Below are positions 8,759-17,514 of a stretch of DNA of 33,354 bases, in pieces. The notes beneath the pieces were generated by a model, which was not told where the DNA came from, made no database searches, and was given only the letters and a program-made list of their open reading frames with translations. Origin of the DNA: Acidobacteriaceae bacterium (GTDB taxonomy: Bacteria > Acidobacteriota > Terriglobia > Terriglobales > Acidobacteriaceae); contig PLCO01000043.1 of NCBI GenBank assembly GCA_003134815.1, positions 1,075-34,428 of the forward strand, given 5' to 3'. Position 1 is the stretch's first letter, and each line of letters starts with the position of its first letter. Made by a program: the position numbers and the translations under genes.

Positions 8759-9313
8759 TTACTGTGGCCTCGGAAGCTTGCGTGCTTTCACGTTCGAAGC
8801 AGATTCGATGATGAGTCTGTATTTTGCGAACGGCATTGGGTGACCCCATCCAAATATCCCGACGAACTTTCCATTCGCATCATGGATGAATCCTCGTGAA
8901 TCTTTAGTTGCCCCAGGGGGCAGCGTCGCGACTTGGAGGATTCCTGTGAGATCGGCAGAAACGTTACCGTATTTGGAGCACCCCTCGCATATTCTTGACC
9001 CTCTGCTCTTGTACACCGAGCTTGTGTATTTGATAAACCTCTTCGTTGAATGATCTTCGTGGAGCATTGAAGCTGGAAAATCATTGTCGCCATATCCAGG
9101 AAACGTAGCCAAGACTGAGGACTCACAGCCATCAATATCGATCGCCATGTCATGTGGCTCCGACCGCACTGCTGCATGGACACTTACCGTCTGACCATCT
9201 CTCGTGCCGAGCATGGGACAAAGAGGAGTTATGCCTTGCGAGTTGCACAGGGTGGACGCAGCCCATGCAAGTGCGGCGAGTACTACGATCTTCCTTTCGT
9301 TTGCCAAGTTCAC
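8759..9313 (-). CDS. Secreted protein of unknown function, OB-like
   Basis: This is a 184-residue protein with a hydrophobic N-terminal segment (about 8-24) consistent with export. The segment DGQTVSVHAAVRSEPH resembles the first strands of small OB-fold secreted proteins, and the later part (DLTGILQ, GIFGWGHPMPFAKYRLIIES) is a recurring pattern in exported proteins of acidobacteria as I recall them. Four cysteines (C59 or nearby, and CEGCS) could form a disulphide or bind metal. Base composition looks clearly more AT-rich than the flanking ccm genes. It starts 2 bases past the stop of the CcmI-like gene and ends 16 bases before the next, so it shares their transcript. It may have been inserted into the cluster. 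No function is assigned. Confidence 0.65.
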   Translation of the reverse strand: MNLANERKIVVLAALAWAASTLCNSQGITPLCPMLGTRDGQTVSVHAAVRSEPHDMAIDIDGCESSVLATFPGYGDNDFPASMLHEDHSTKRFIKYTSSVYKSRGSRICEGCSKYGNVSADLTGILQVATLPPGATKDSRGFIHDANGKFVGIFGWGHPMPFAKYRLIIESASNVKARKLPRPQ

Positions 9314-9315
9314 TA

Positions 9316-9594
9316 TTATGCCTGCTGCACGTGATCGATCTCAGCCAGCAGCTCCGCTGTTTCGCGTTCAAGAAGCCCTCGCTGAGAAACGAAATCCTCC
9401 TCGGGATATTTGCCGGCGCGATACTCGAAGTTCAGATCGCGCAGATTCTCGTAGAGCTGCTCCTTGCGCTCCAGAAGATAGTCGAGCCGCGTCTTCTCGC
9501 GCTGGCTGGCGAAGCTGTTCTCCGGCCAGAATGTGTACAGAAAAAGCGCGAACAAGAGAAGCAATCCGGCAATCAGGCCATCGGTTTCCGTCAT
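9316..9594 (-). CDS. Small CcmI-like membrane/coiled-coil protein
   Basis: The 92 residues comprise one transmembrane helix (about 7-23) followed by a charged, probably coiled-coil stretch (LDYLLERKEQLYENLRDLNF ... EETAELLAEIDHV pattern, with RAGKYPEEDF between). This plan matches the N-terminal membrane part of CcmI/CycH, the factor that holds apocytochrome c for heme attachment, but the TPR region of CcmI is absent. It lies 17 bases past ccmH and 2 bases before the next gene. A role as a small partner of CcmF/CcmH is inferred from position and shape. Confidence 0.75.
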   Translation of the reverse strand: MTETDGLIAGLLLLFALFLYTFWPENSFASQREKTRLDYLLERKEQLYENLRDLNFEYRAGKYPEEDFVSQRGLLERETAELLAEIDHVQQA

Positions 9595-9611
9595 CGCTCA
9601 AAAACCTCCCG

Positions 9612-10118
9612 TCAAAATCCGTTTTTGCCGTCGGTCTCCCGGCGAATGCGTTCGAGCCGCTCGCGATCGGCTGGATCAGAACTCTCGGCCAAGGCTGCCG
9701 TCAGCGGCTTGCCGCCTAAACCGCCCCACCGCCGGATCAGCAGAATTGTCCCCAGCAGCGCCGCCGCGAAAACCGCGAAAGGAGCCACCCACGCCACCAG
9801 GTCGAATCCCTTTGTAGTTGGCGCAGCCAGAACGGTCGCTCCGTACCTGGTCACAAACTCGTCCATAACCTGCTGGTCAGTCATGCCCGCCGCGATGTCC
9901 GCCGTCAGCTCTGAAAGTTCCTTGTCCCGGTCGGGGCATCCCACGTGATCGCATTCGCCCAGCAATTGCGCGCAACCGCACTGGCACATCATCTGGTGGC
10001 TCAGGGTATTCTGCCGCGAGTCGGGAGTGGCCGCGCCAAGTGAAAAGCAGATGGCCGCGGCCAGAACACACGCTTCCACTGTTCTCGTCCAAAACGTCAG
10101 GCGTGCGGGAGCAGCCAT
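9612..10118 (-). CDS. ccmH: Cytochrome c maturation thiol protein CcmH
   Basis: The 168-residue protein has an N-terminal signal/anchor (about 12-30), a redox segment MMCQCGCAQLLGECDHVGCP at about 43-62, a helical region and a C-terminal transmembrane helix (about 107-128). CcmH normally carries LRCxxCQ; here the motif is CQCGC with two further Cys, a variant seen in CcmH of non-proteobacterial lineages. It should keep apocytochrome thiols reduced for heme ligation in the periplasm. Its ATG overlaps the ccmF stop by one base (TGATG), which indicates translational coupling. Confidence 0.88.
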   Translation of the reverse strand: MAAPARLTFWTRTVEACVLAAAICFSLGAATPDSRQNTLSHQMMCQCGCAQLLGECDHVGCPDRDKELSELTADIAAGMTDQQVMDEFVTRYGATVLAAPTTKGFDLVAWVAPFAVFAAALLGTILLIRRWGGLGGKPLTAALAESSDPADRERLERIRRETDGKNGF

Positions 10119-12196
10119 CAGTCGCCTCCCTTGAGCGCGGGAGTGATTGACGCTGCCTTCAAAGGAACGCGCACGGTGGCGGTTGCCGGTGTCAGGCTGG
10201 GAACCAGTGCTACGAATGTGCCGAAGACAATGATCACGAGGCCAAACCAGATCCAGCCTACGAGCGGATTGAGAAATGCCTTGATGATGGGCTGGCCGGT
10301 GTCAGGATTCGTGCCCTCGTACACAACGTAGAGGTCCCACTCGGGAACCGAATGAATTGCGACCATAGTTTGCGGCTGGCCGCTGGCTAAGTAGAACCGT
10401 CGTTCGGGAGTCATCGAGAAGACTTTCTTCCCGCCCTGCTGGACATCGAGAACCGCGTAGTCGGAGTTGTAGTTCTGATTCGAGTCCTGCGTGAAACCCA
10501 TGCACACCAGCGTGTATGGCCCGATATTCATCGTGGAATGCAGGCCCATTTCGCTTTCGATGCTGCGATTGAACGCTGAACCTGCCAGACCTATGACGAC
10601 AACCACCACGCCAATATGAATGATGTAACCGCCGTACCGCCGCGTGTTGCGCCGGGTCAGCAGCCAGGTAGCCGCAAAGAGATTGCGGTTGGTCTGGCGA
10701 GAGATGACGCCGGCTCCACGTAAGAACTCCGCGGTGATCGCGGTGAGCACTGCCGCCGCGACAGCAAATGCCACAACCGCGTAAAAGCTGCCTGAGTCGA
10801 GAGCGCCGTCTTTCCACGGCCGAACGCCCACAGCCAGGCAGACGATCACCGTGGTCCACAACGCAATCGCCGGCAGCACAAAATTCCGCTTGATGGCCTT
10901 GAATGAAGTTGAGCGCCACGGCAGCAGCGGACCTACGCCGGTAAGAAAAACCAGAAACAGTCCGATGGGCACAGCGACGCGGTTATAGAACGGCGCGCCC
11001 ACCGTCACCTTCGTTCCCTGCACATACTCCGAAATGATGGGGAATAGCGTTCCCCACAAAATCACAAAGCATGCCGTCAGCAGGACAAGATTATTGAAGA
11101 GGAAGCTTGACTCGCGGCTCACCAGCGATTCCATATGGTGTTCGGTTTTCAAGTGCCCGCGCTGCAAAATATATGTGAAGATGCAGACGCCTAGCACGAT
11201 GCCCATGAAGACAACGAACCACGTCCCGATGGACGATTGCGCGAACGCGTGTACCGAACTGACAAGTCCGGCGCGGGTGAGCAGGGTGCCCAGCATGGTC
11301 AGCAGGAACGTGGAGAAGATCAGCCACACATTCCAGCTTTTCATCATGCCTTTGCGCTCCTGCATCATCACCGAGTGCAGGAATGCGGTTCCGGTGAGCC
11401 ACGGCATAAAGCTGGCGTTCTCTACCGGGTCCCATCCCCAGTAGCCGCCCCAGCCCAGCACGGCATAAGCCCAGTGCATGCCGAGGAAGATGCCGCAGGT
11501 CAGGAACAGCCACGTTACCATCGTCCAGATGCGCGTGATCCGGATCCATTTCTCGCCGGGATAGCGCATCATCAACGCGCCCAGCGCAAACGCGAAGGGC
11601 ACCGAGAAGCCGACGTAACCCAGGTAAAGCATGGGCGGATGAATCACCATCTCCGGGTACTGGAGCAGGGGATTGAGCCCGTTGCCATCGGCGGGAACGG
11701 GAGTCACTCCTGCTACGTAACCTGGAAGCAGTGCGAATGGAGGCGCGGCGAAGACCAGCACCGACAGGAAAAACACCTGAATGCCGGAGAGAATCGTGCC
11801 GGCGTAGGAGTAGAGCTTCACATCTGTCTTGTGCGTCAGTCGCAGAACGAAGCCATAGGTTCCCAGCAGCCAGGCCCACAACAGCAATGAGCCTTCCTGG
11901 CCGCTCCAGAGCGCCGCGAACTTGTAGGGAATGGGCAGCGCCCGATTGGAGTGCTCCAGGATGTAGGTGATGGAAAAATCGTTGTTAAAGACCGACCAGA
12001 TCAACGCGAACGCCGCACCGGTAACGGCCACGAACCCGGCGATTCCAGCCCGGCGCGCGGTGTCGGCCAGGCGCTCCGGAGAGATTCGAGCCTGCTGCCC
12101 CGTGGCAATCAGCCGCAAGGCGACCGCCCCCGCGATGAGGTTGTAGGCGGCCAGAACTAAAGCGATAAGAAGACAAAAACTGCCGAACGTGGCCAT
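10118..12196 (-). CDS. ccmF: Heme lyase subunit CcmF
   Basis: The start at 12196 gives 692 residues and has GGAG 5 bases ahead; the longer reading to 12268 lacks that support and would put a charged leader before the first helix. The protein is polytopic with about 15 helices. It carries the tryptophan-rich heme-handling WWD-type motif (GWGGYWGWDPVENASFMPWL) and a large periplasmic loop near the C-terminus (about 570-660). CcmF with CcmH attaches heme to apocytochrome c on the periplasmic side. Genes ccmH, a CcmI-like stub and an anchored beta-sandwich protein follow on the same strand. Other system I genes (ccmABCDE, ccmG) are not in the window. Confidence 0.95.
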   Translation of the reverse strand: MATFGSFCLLIALVLAAYNLIAGAVALRLIATGQQARISPERLADTARRAGIAGFVAVTGAAFALIWSVFNNDFSITYILEHSNRALPIPYKFAALWSGQEGSLLLWAWLLGTYGFVLRLTHKTDVKLYSYAGTILSGIQVFFLSVLVFAAPPFALLPGYVAGVTPVPADGNGLNPLLQYPEMVIHPPMLYLGYVGFSVPFAFALGALMMRYPGEKWIRITRIWTMVTWLFLTCGIFLGMHWAYAVLGWGGYWGWDPVENASFMPWLTGTAFLHSVMMQERKGMMKSWNVWLIFSTFLLTMLGTLLTRAGLVSSVHAFAQSSIGTWFVVFMGIVLGVCIFTYILQRGHLKTEHHMESLVSRESSFLFNNLVLLTACFVILWGTLFPIISEYVQGTKVTVGAPFYNRVAVPIGLFLVFLTGVGPLLPWRSTSFKAIKRNFVLPAIALWTTVIVCLAVGVRPWKDGALDSGSFYAVVAFAVAAAVLTAITAEFLRGAGVISRQTNRNLFAATWLLTRRNTRRYGGYIIHIGVVVVVIGLAGSAFNRSIESEMGLHSTMNIGPYTLVCMGFTQDSNQNYNSDYAVLDVQQGGKKVFSMTPERRFYLASGQPQTMVAIHSVPEWDLYVVYEGTNPDTGQPIIKAFLNPLVGWIWFGLVIIVFGTFVALVPSLTPATATVRVPLKAASITPALKGGD

Positions 12197-12350
12197 TAGA
12201 ACTCCAGGATGATTGTCGCACGCACGCGAGAGTCTGATTCCCTCACAACGGACGAGCTTAGTCTCCATCCATGATAGGGGTTCTGCGTGTGATCTGGCTC
12301 ACATTGGGGACGAAGCGGCAGGAATGAATCGGGGTCTACCGATTAGGCGA

Positions 12351-12746
12351 TCAGGCGACGGCCATCTTGCGGTCATGAGAGGAATCTGGGAGAAGAAGCT
12401 GGCCAGTGACAGCCAGCAACTTGTCCCCATCGAACGGCCGCGGCAGGAATACAACATTCGCATCGGAATATTCTGAGGGAGCAGCGTCTTTTTCGGCCAG
12501 AACGAGCACCGGTAAATTCGGCTTTCGCAAATGCAGCTCAGCGACGAAGGCCGGGCCACCGATCCCGGGCTTGTGGTGTCCCGTGATGACCAAGCCGAGG
12601 TTGATGGCGAATTCGGGCTGCTCGATGAGGCAAAGCGCCTCGGCAGCGTCGGACACTCGACTCACAGTACTGAAGTGCCTACCCAGAAAGGCCATCATCA
12701 AGGATGCTTGAAGCGGATCGTCGTCGACAATGAGAATGGATAACAT
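12351..12746 (-). CDS. Receiver-domain protein lacking the phosphoacceptor Asp
   Basis: This 131-residue protein is a single CheY-like domain with no output domain. The acidic pocket is present (IVDDDP, D8/D9). The phosphorylation site, usually D in LVITDHHMPG-like sequences, reads LVITGHHKPG, so residue 56 is Gly (GGA). The conserved Lys before Pro reads Arg (FLPRPFD, R103). It should not be phosphorylated in the normal way and could be a constitutive binding domain or a decaying gene. It sits between uvrB and ccmF with about 130-150 bases on either side, so it is probably its own unit. The 3' end runs past the domain with a short charged tail. Confidence 0.8.
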   Translation of the reverse strand: MLSILIVDDDPLQASLMMAFLGRHFSTVSRVSDAAEALCLIEQPEFAINLGLVITGHHKPGIGGPAFVAELHLRKPNLPVLVLAEKDAAPSEYSDANVVFLPRPFDGDKLLAVTGQLLLPDSSHDRKMAVA

Positions 12747-12758
12747 GGGGCCCTGGTT

Positions 12759-12784
12759 GCGCCTTCAACCCCGCATGAAGGCGC
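12759..12784. repeat. 9-bp perfect inverted repeat between uvrB and the receiver gene
   Basis: GCGCCTTCA (12759-12767) and TGAAGGCGC (12776-12784) pair around an 8-base loop. It lies downstream of the uvrB stop and about 12 bases before the receiver ATG. No T-run follows on the minus strand, so it may be a weak 3' hairpin of uvrB or a structure in the receiver 5' UTR. Confidence 0.5.
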
Positions 12785-12876
12785 CGTAGATATCTTTACT
12801 ATCTCTGTAATTGAGATGGTGACCTTGCGCGCGAGGTTGCCTTCGGATCGACAATTGCAAACCGACTACAGCGTGA

Positions 12877-14868
<1,992 letters not shown>

Positions 14869-14874
14869 GGTTCG

Positions 14875-14903
14875 ATTATACGGTAGAGGCGAATATGTGG
14901 CGA
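14875..14903 (-). promoter_or_regulatory. uvrB promoter, likely leaderless
   Basis: On the minus strand TCGCCA (14898-14903) is followed by 17 bases and a perfect TATAAT (14880-14875), then six bases (CGAACC) and the uvrB ATG. Transcription would start at or near the first codon and there is no ribosome site. No clear LexA-type palindrome was seen here. Confidence 0.6.
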
Positions 14904-15114
14904 AAAAACGTCGAGCGGCACAAGGAGTCGATTTGGGGGCATTTTGGGGCTAAATGGGGCCGTTTTGCGAAAAAAATCGACAAAAATCGCAAAAAAACGC
15001 GATGGATATTGAGGTAGTTTTGTTGATGGCAGAAGAGTTAGGTGCGTTTTTTGCGTCCTGGGTATGCAAAAAAAAATCTTTATTTAATTTCGGGCCTCCG
15101 AGCGGTGCAGTACA

Positions 15115-15130
15115 CGGTACCAAGGTACCG
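15115..15130. repeat. Perfect palindrome CGGTACC-AA-GGTACCG
   Basis: The two 7-base arms are exact reverse complements around AA. It marks the start of the heptamer-repeat tract. It may be a protein-binding site or a repeat boundary; nothing in the sequence decides. Confidence 0.5.
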
Positions 15131-15280
15131 AGAGGACAGGGAACAGGGAGTAGCGAATAGGGAGTAAGAAAGCTGGTGCTGAGAGAGCGGGATGACGGGG
15201 AGCGGGAAGACAGGGAGTAGCCAATAGAGAATAGCCAGTAGGAGACAGCCAGCAGGGAAGAGACAGGCCAGGAGCAAGAG
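15131..15280 (+). repeat. Degenerate AGGGAACAG/AGGGAGTAG tract
   Basis: Units such as ACAGGGAACAGGGAGTAG, CGAATAGGGAGTAAG, CAGGGAGTAGCCAATAG and GAATAGCCAGTAGGAG repeat with variation. The pattern GGGAGTAGCCAATAG here is the reverse complement of the one at 700-735. It belongs to the same family as the tract inside leuS. Confidence 0.7.
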
Positions 15281-15360
15281 AGCGGAGTCGTTGTGGTGGC
15301 CGGGAAGTCGATCATGGGATGAGTATGCGCCGAAAGCGGGAAATGATCGGCAAACTTCAC

Positions 15361-15395
15361 AGGGGTCAGGTGTCAGGGCTCAGGTGTCAGGAAAA
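15361..15395 (+). repeat. AGGGGTCAGGTGTCAGGGCTCAGG tract
   Basis: Three to four units of a GTCAGG-type repeat (GGGGTCAGGTGTCAGG, then GCTCAGGTGTCAGG). It resembles the heptamer family with TC in place of AA, as also seen in the AGGGATC units within leuS. Confidence 0.55.
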
Positions 15396-15532
15396 GAACG
15401 AGTTGCGGGAGTCGGGGCCGATTTATTTTGGCTCCGGGGGCTTGACATCTCTATGGAGTGAGCCCTTCGGCGAGACAGTTTGCGTTTTGAAAGTTCGCTT
15501 TCATCCCCGGTCCACAAGTGCGAGGGACAGGG

Positions 15533-15546
15533 GGCACCCTAAGCAC
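15533..15546. repeat. Half-site of the dispersed CACCCTAAGC palindrome
   Basis: GGCACCCTAAGCAC matches one arm (GCACCCTAAGCGC) of the inverted repeat at 16951-16988. It is a single arm here, so probably the debris of another copy. Confidence 0.35.
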
Positions 15547-15698
15547 GCTCAGACCGGCTTGGAAGGCGCGATCGAGACCGGGGCCACCCGCCGAAGATGC
15601 GGCGAAACCATCTGGTTCCGTCGGCCTGTGCCTTGGTATCAACGCACGGCTTCGCAGCTTGCTGAAAAACCCCGAAGACAGAAGGCCTTGTAACAAGG

Positions 15699-15718
15699 GC
15701 ACGAGTTCACTCGGGCCG
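15699..15718. repeat. REP-like palindrome, copy 1
   Basis: GGCACGAGTTCACTCGGGCC is a 20-base near-perfect palindrome preceded by AAG. It shares length, arm ends (GGCAC / GGCC or GTGCC) and the central TTCA with the copy at 15749, 50 bases away in the same orientation. I recall AAGGGCACGACTTCAGTCGTGCC-like sequences scattered through acidobacterial genomes; that is memory, not a search. Confidence 0.55.
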
Positions 15719-15748
15719 CAACCGCTGGCCCTCAAATCGCCTTGAAGG

Positions 15749-15768
15749 GGCACAGTTTCAGCCGTGCC
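15749..15768. repeat. REP-like palindrome, copy 2
   Basis: GGCACAGTTTCAGCCGTGCC can fold with one mismatch and one wobble. It lies 20 bases past the stop codon of the PIN-like gene on the minus strand and could act as a 3' hairpin protecting that transcript. Confidence 0.55.
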
Positions 15769-15787
15769 GAAATTGATGCTCTCTCGC

Positions 15788-16900
15788 TCAAATCTGCAGA
15801 AAACATTGCTTCGGTTTTCGCTCGCTGAGCATTTGTGGGAGATCGCTCAGCTTGTCGAGGACCGCCGTGTTCATGTGGTCGGGCAAATTGGCCATTCTAA
15901 GAATGTGGCGACAAGCCTTTTCGGTCACGACTACATCGCAGTAGGGAACTGCAATAGCCAAGGCGTCAATATCATAAATGTCGTTCGCCGTCCACAGTCG
16001 CTCTCCGTTGCGATGCCAAGCCGTTTTGAGCGCAATCGAGACCTCTGTGCTCGGCATTGCACGAACGAAGGCGCGACCCAATTCCGGTCCCCTCACCACG
16101 TCATCGAGTGATAGACCACGCTCCCGGAGCGCGCGGGGAAGAATGTTCTGAAACTCGATGTTGAGCTCACGCGCCGAGACCACATCGCGCAGCCGGCCGC
16201 GGCGCCAATGGGGATCGGAGTCAAGAATCGCCTTGAGCTCCCGTTCCTGGGCGGCCCGGCTTTCTGTGATCCCGCGCGGACCCTCAGGGAAATAGCCGAA
16301 GGCGCGCAGCGCCTGCTCTTCATCCGGATCCGCAGGTCCGCGCAGCATCGAACGCTCCGCCTTCACGAACATCTCCTCCAAGAAACGATCAAAGGCTAGG
16401 TTGCCCATCTCTTCCCGAAGCTCCTCAGTCGCATCTTCGCCGGAGGGCCCCACGATCACGATCCGGCTGCTTAATCCATAGGCGTGGCGCACGCCACGGC
16501 CGACGAGCGGAACCTTGGATAAGGGACTCGGCAGCTTGGCAAGCGGATCGAGCATGGCCGAGAGTTCGCACTCCATCGCCGCAACGCGACTGATCAGAGT
16601 CGCGAAGTCGGTCAGCTCCTCCATCACCTGGGCCAAAGCCAAGCGCTGCGCGGGATCCTTGATCTTCAGCATCTCCGCATAAATCGCGCCCGACAGCACG
16701 AAGGCGGTCTTGCCCTGAGAGCGCGCGACGCGGCAAGCGTCCAACGCACCCAGAAAGTCTCGACCTTGCGGATGTCCGGCTGATGCCTTCGCCAGCCCGA
16801 TCCAATGGTTCAAGTCCAGGTAGACGAGCAAAATGTCGTCGGGCGGAAGTTCGAGAAGCTGCGGCCAGACGAACGAAGGTCGGTTGTTGTTCATGGCCAT
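15788..16900 (-). CDS. PIN-like domain protein, putative ribonuclease
   Basis: The 370-residue soluble protein has an acidic set typical of PIN nucleases: D29 in VYLDLNHWIGLAK, E76 in SGAIYAEMLKI, and D307/D310/D312 with D322 in the segment NDIYDIDALAIAVPYCDVVV near the C-terminus. Family knowledge would make it a Mg2+-dependent RNase. At 370 residues it is much longer than VapC toxins (about 130), with a helical insert of about 200 residues between the second and third acidic sites. It lies downstream of a broken HTH antitoxin gene on the same strand and is flanked on both sides by dispersed palindromes, so it may be an orphan toxin or a defence gene. A second ATG two codons on is an equal start choice. 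A -10-like TAGAAT is at 16934-16929. No RNA target can be inferred. Confidence 0.75.
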   Translation of the reverse strand: MAMNNNRPSFVWPQLLELPPDDILLVYLDLNHWIGLAKASAGHPQGRDFLGALDACRVARSQGKTAFVLSGAIYAEMLKIKDPAQRLALAQVMEELTDFATLISRVAAMECELSAMLDPLAKLPSPLSKVPLVGRGVRHAYGLSSRIVIVGPSGEDATEELREEMGNLAFDRFLEEMFVKAERSMLRGPADPDEEQALRAFGYFPEGPRGITESRAAQERELKAILDSDPHWRRGRLRDVVSARELNIEFQNILPRALRERGLSLDDVVRGPELGRAFVRAMPSTEVSIALKTAWHRNGERLWTANDIYDIDALAIAVPYCDVVVTEKACRHILRMANLPDHMNTAVLDKLSDLPQMLSERKPKQCFLQI

Positions 16901-16943
16901 GACTAGAGATTCGATTGAACTTTTTTTGATTCTATGGCGTTTC

Positions 16944-17006
16944 GGGCCCGGTGCCCCATCCTAAACGCGTTCTTTGCGCTTAGGGTGCAATGGTCCTGCC
17001 ACAAAA
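16944..17006. repeat. Dispersed palindromic element between antitoxin and PIN-like genes
   Basis: CCTAAACGC (16960-16968) and GCGCTTAGG (16976-16984) pair with one wobble around GTTCTTT. Flanking GTGCCCCAT and GTGC extend the symmetry. On the minus strand the element begins TTTTGTGGCAGGACC just past the antitoxin stop. I recall very similar sequence in many acidobacterial genomes; this was not searched. It could end the antitoxin transcript. Confidence 0.55.
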
Positions 17007-17313
17007 TCACGCACTCTTAGCCAGGGTGCGCATCACAAATTGCGGGTCGGCGGCAATAAGGGTAAGAAGCGCCCGCGCGGCAGCTTCCGGCTGGTGGCGG
17101 CCAGACTCCCAATGACGAATAGCATCGACGGATAAACCGAAACGAGCGGCGAAACGGGCTGGACTAGGACGCTGGGCTGAGGCGCAGGCGCTTGCGGATG
17201 CCACGCACGTCCACGGTCTCTGGCAGCGTGACCTTGTACCCCTTGCGTTTCCCTTCCATGAACGCGCGTGCTTCCGCCGTTCCCTGGGCCATCTCTTTGA
17301 ACAATTTGCTCAT
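17007..17313 (-). pseudogene. Frameshifted HTH antitoxin gene (copy 1)
   Basis: Translation from the ATG at 17313 gives MSKLFKEMAQGTAEARAF through about 46 residues ending RKRLRLSPAS and a stop at 17164. The expected continuation of the family, a Xre/HigA-type HTH (PARFAARFGLSVDAIRHWES to RTLAKSA), is intact but in another frame, ending at 17007. Removing 13 bases (about 17173-17186, between two CAGCC copies) restores one frame with LSPARFAARFG. Such proteins are antitoxins and autorepressors, with a partner toxin usually of RelE type; none is next to it. The 5' part and promoter are duplicated at 18.2 kb. A true gene made of two parts by ribosomal frameshifting is possible but less likely. 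Confidence 0.75.
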
Positions 17314-17392
17314 TGCGTCCCCCCTATAATCGGAAAAGAAACAAAGAGTATGCCATTGGCATGGTTCCGTCAATCGAAATAAAACGCCGCGG
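17221..17392. repeat. Direct repeat, copy 1 (antitoxin 5' part and promoter)
   Basis: This segment matches 18166-18328 over about 165 bases in the same orientation, from TGGCAGCGTGACCTTGTACC to AAATAAAACGCCGCGG. Differences include an 8-base deletion in copy 2. The two copies flank hicAB. Confidence 0.85.
17345..17373 (-). promoter_or_regulatory. Antitoxin promoter with embedded palindromic operator
   Basis: On the minus strand TTGACG (17373-17368) and TACTCT (17350-17345) are 17 bases apart. The spacer holds the perfect palindrome ATGCCAATGGCAT (17350-17362 as ATGCCATTGGCAT on the plus strand). This is the usual place for an autorepressor site, so the HTH protein encoded downstream is the likely binder. 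Confidence 0.65.
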
Positions 17393-17461
17393 AGCCGGCG
17401 GGGTGGGGTCTCCGCGCAGATTACGACGCGATTGAGACCCGGATTGCGATTTGAAATACAT

Positions 17462-17490
17462 TTGCGCTGGTAAACAAAAATGTGTACTAT
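17462..17490 (+). promoter_or_regulatory. hicAB promoter
   Basis: TTGCGC (17462-17467), a 17-base spacer and TACTAT (17485-17490) precede the hicA ATG at 17515 by 24 bases. GAGAG at 17503-17507 is a weak ribosome site. Confidence 0.55.
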
Positions 17491-17514
17491 GTCGAGTAAC
17501 CTGAGAGTCGCAGG

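Larger units (their letters stand above)
14904..15787. other. Gene-free stretch with A-tracts, heptamer tracts and palindromes
   Basis: No convincing gene lies here; small open frames are low-complexity. From about 14930 to 15080 the sequence has G-runs and phased A-runs (GCGAAAAAAATCGAC, AATCGCAAAAAAACGCG, GCAAAAAAAAATC), which may be bent DNA. A perfect palindrome CGGTACCAAGGTACCG is at 15115-15130. Degenerate heptamer tracts follow at about 15131-15280 and 15361-15395. From about 15430 to 15770 there is repeat debris ending with two REP-like palindromes just 3' of the PIN-like gene. Confidence 0.6.

Noticed and set aside
14954..15160. Small open frame of 68 codons after the uvrB upstream region
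   Set aside because: It runs through A-tracts, a palindrome and heptamer repeats, and has no ribosome site or known motif.
15442..15447. Perfect TTGACA at 15442 (and another at 29163-29168)
   Set aside because: No -10 hexamer lies 15-19 bases downstream and no gene start follows at a fitting distance.
15518..15745. Open frame of 75 codons in the spacer before the PIN-like gene
   Set aside because: It covers repeat debris including a REP-like palindrome; the translation is low-complexity and lacks any domain.
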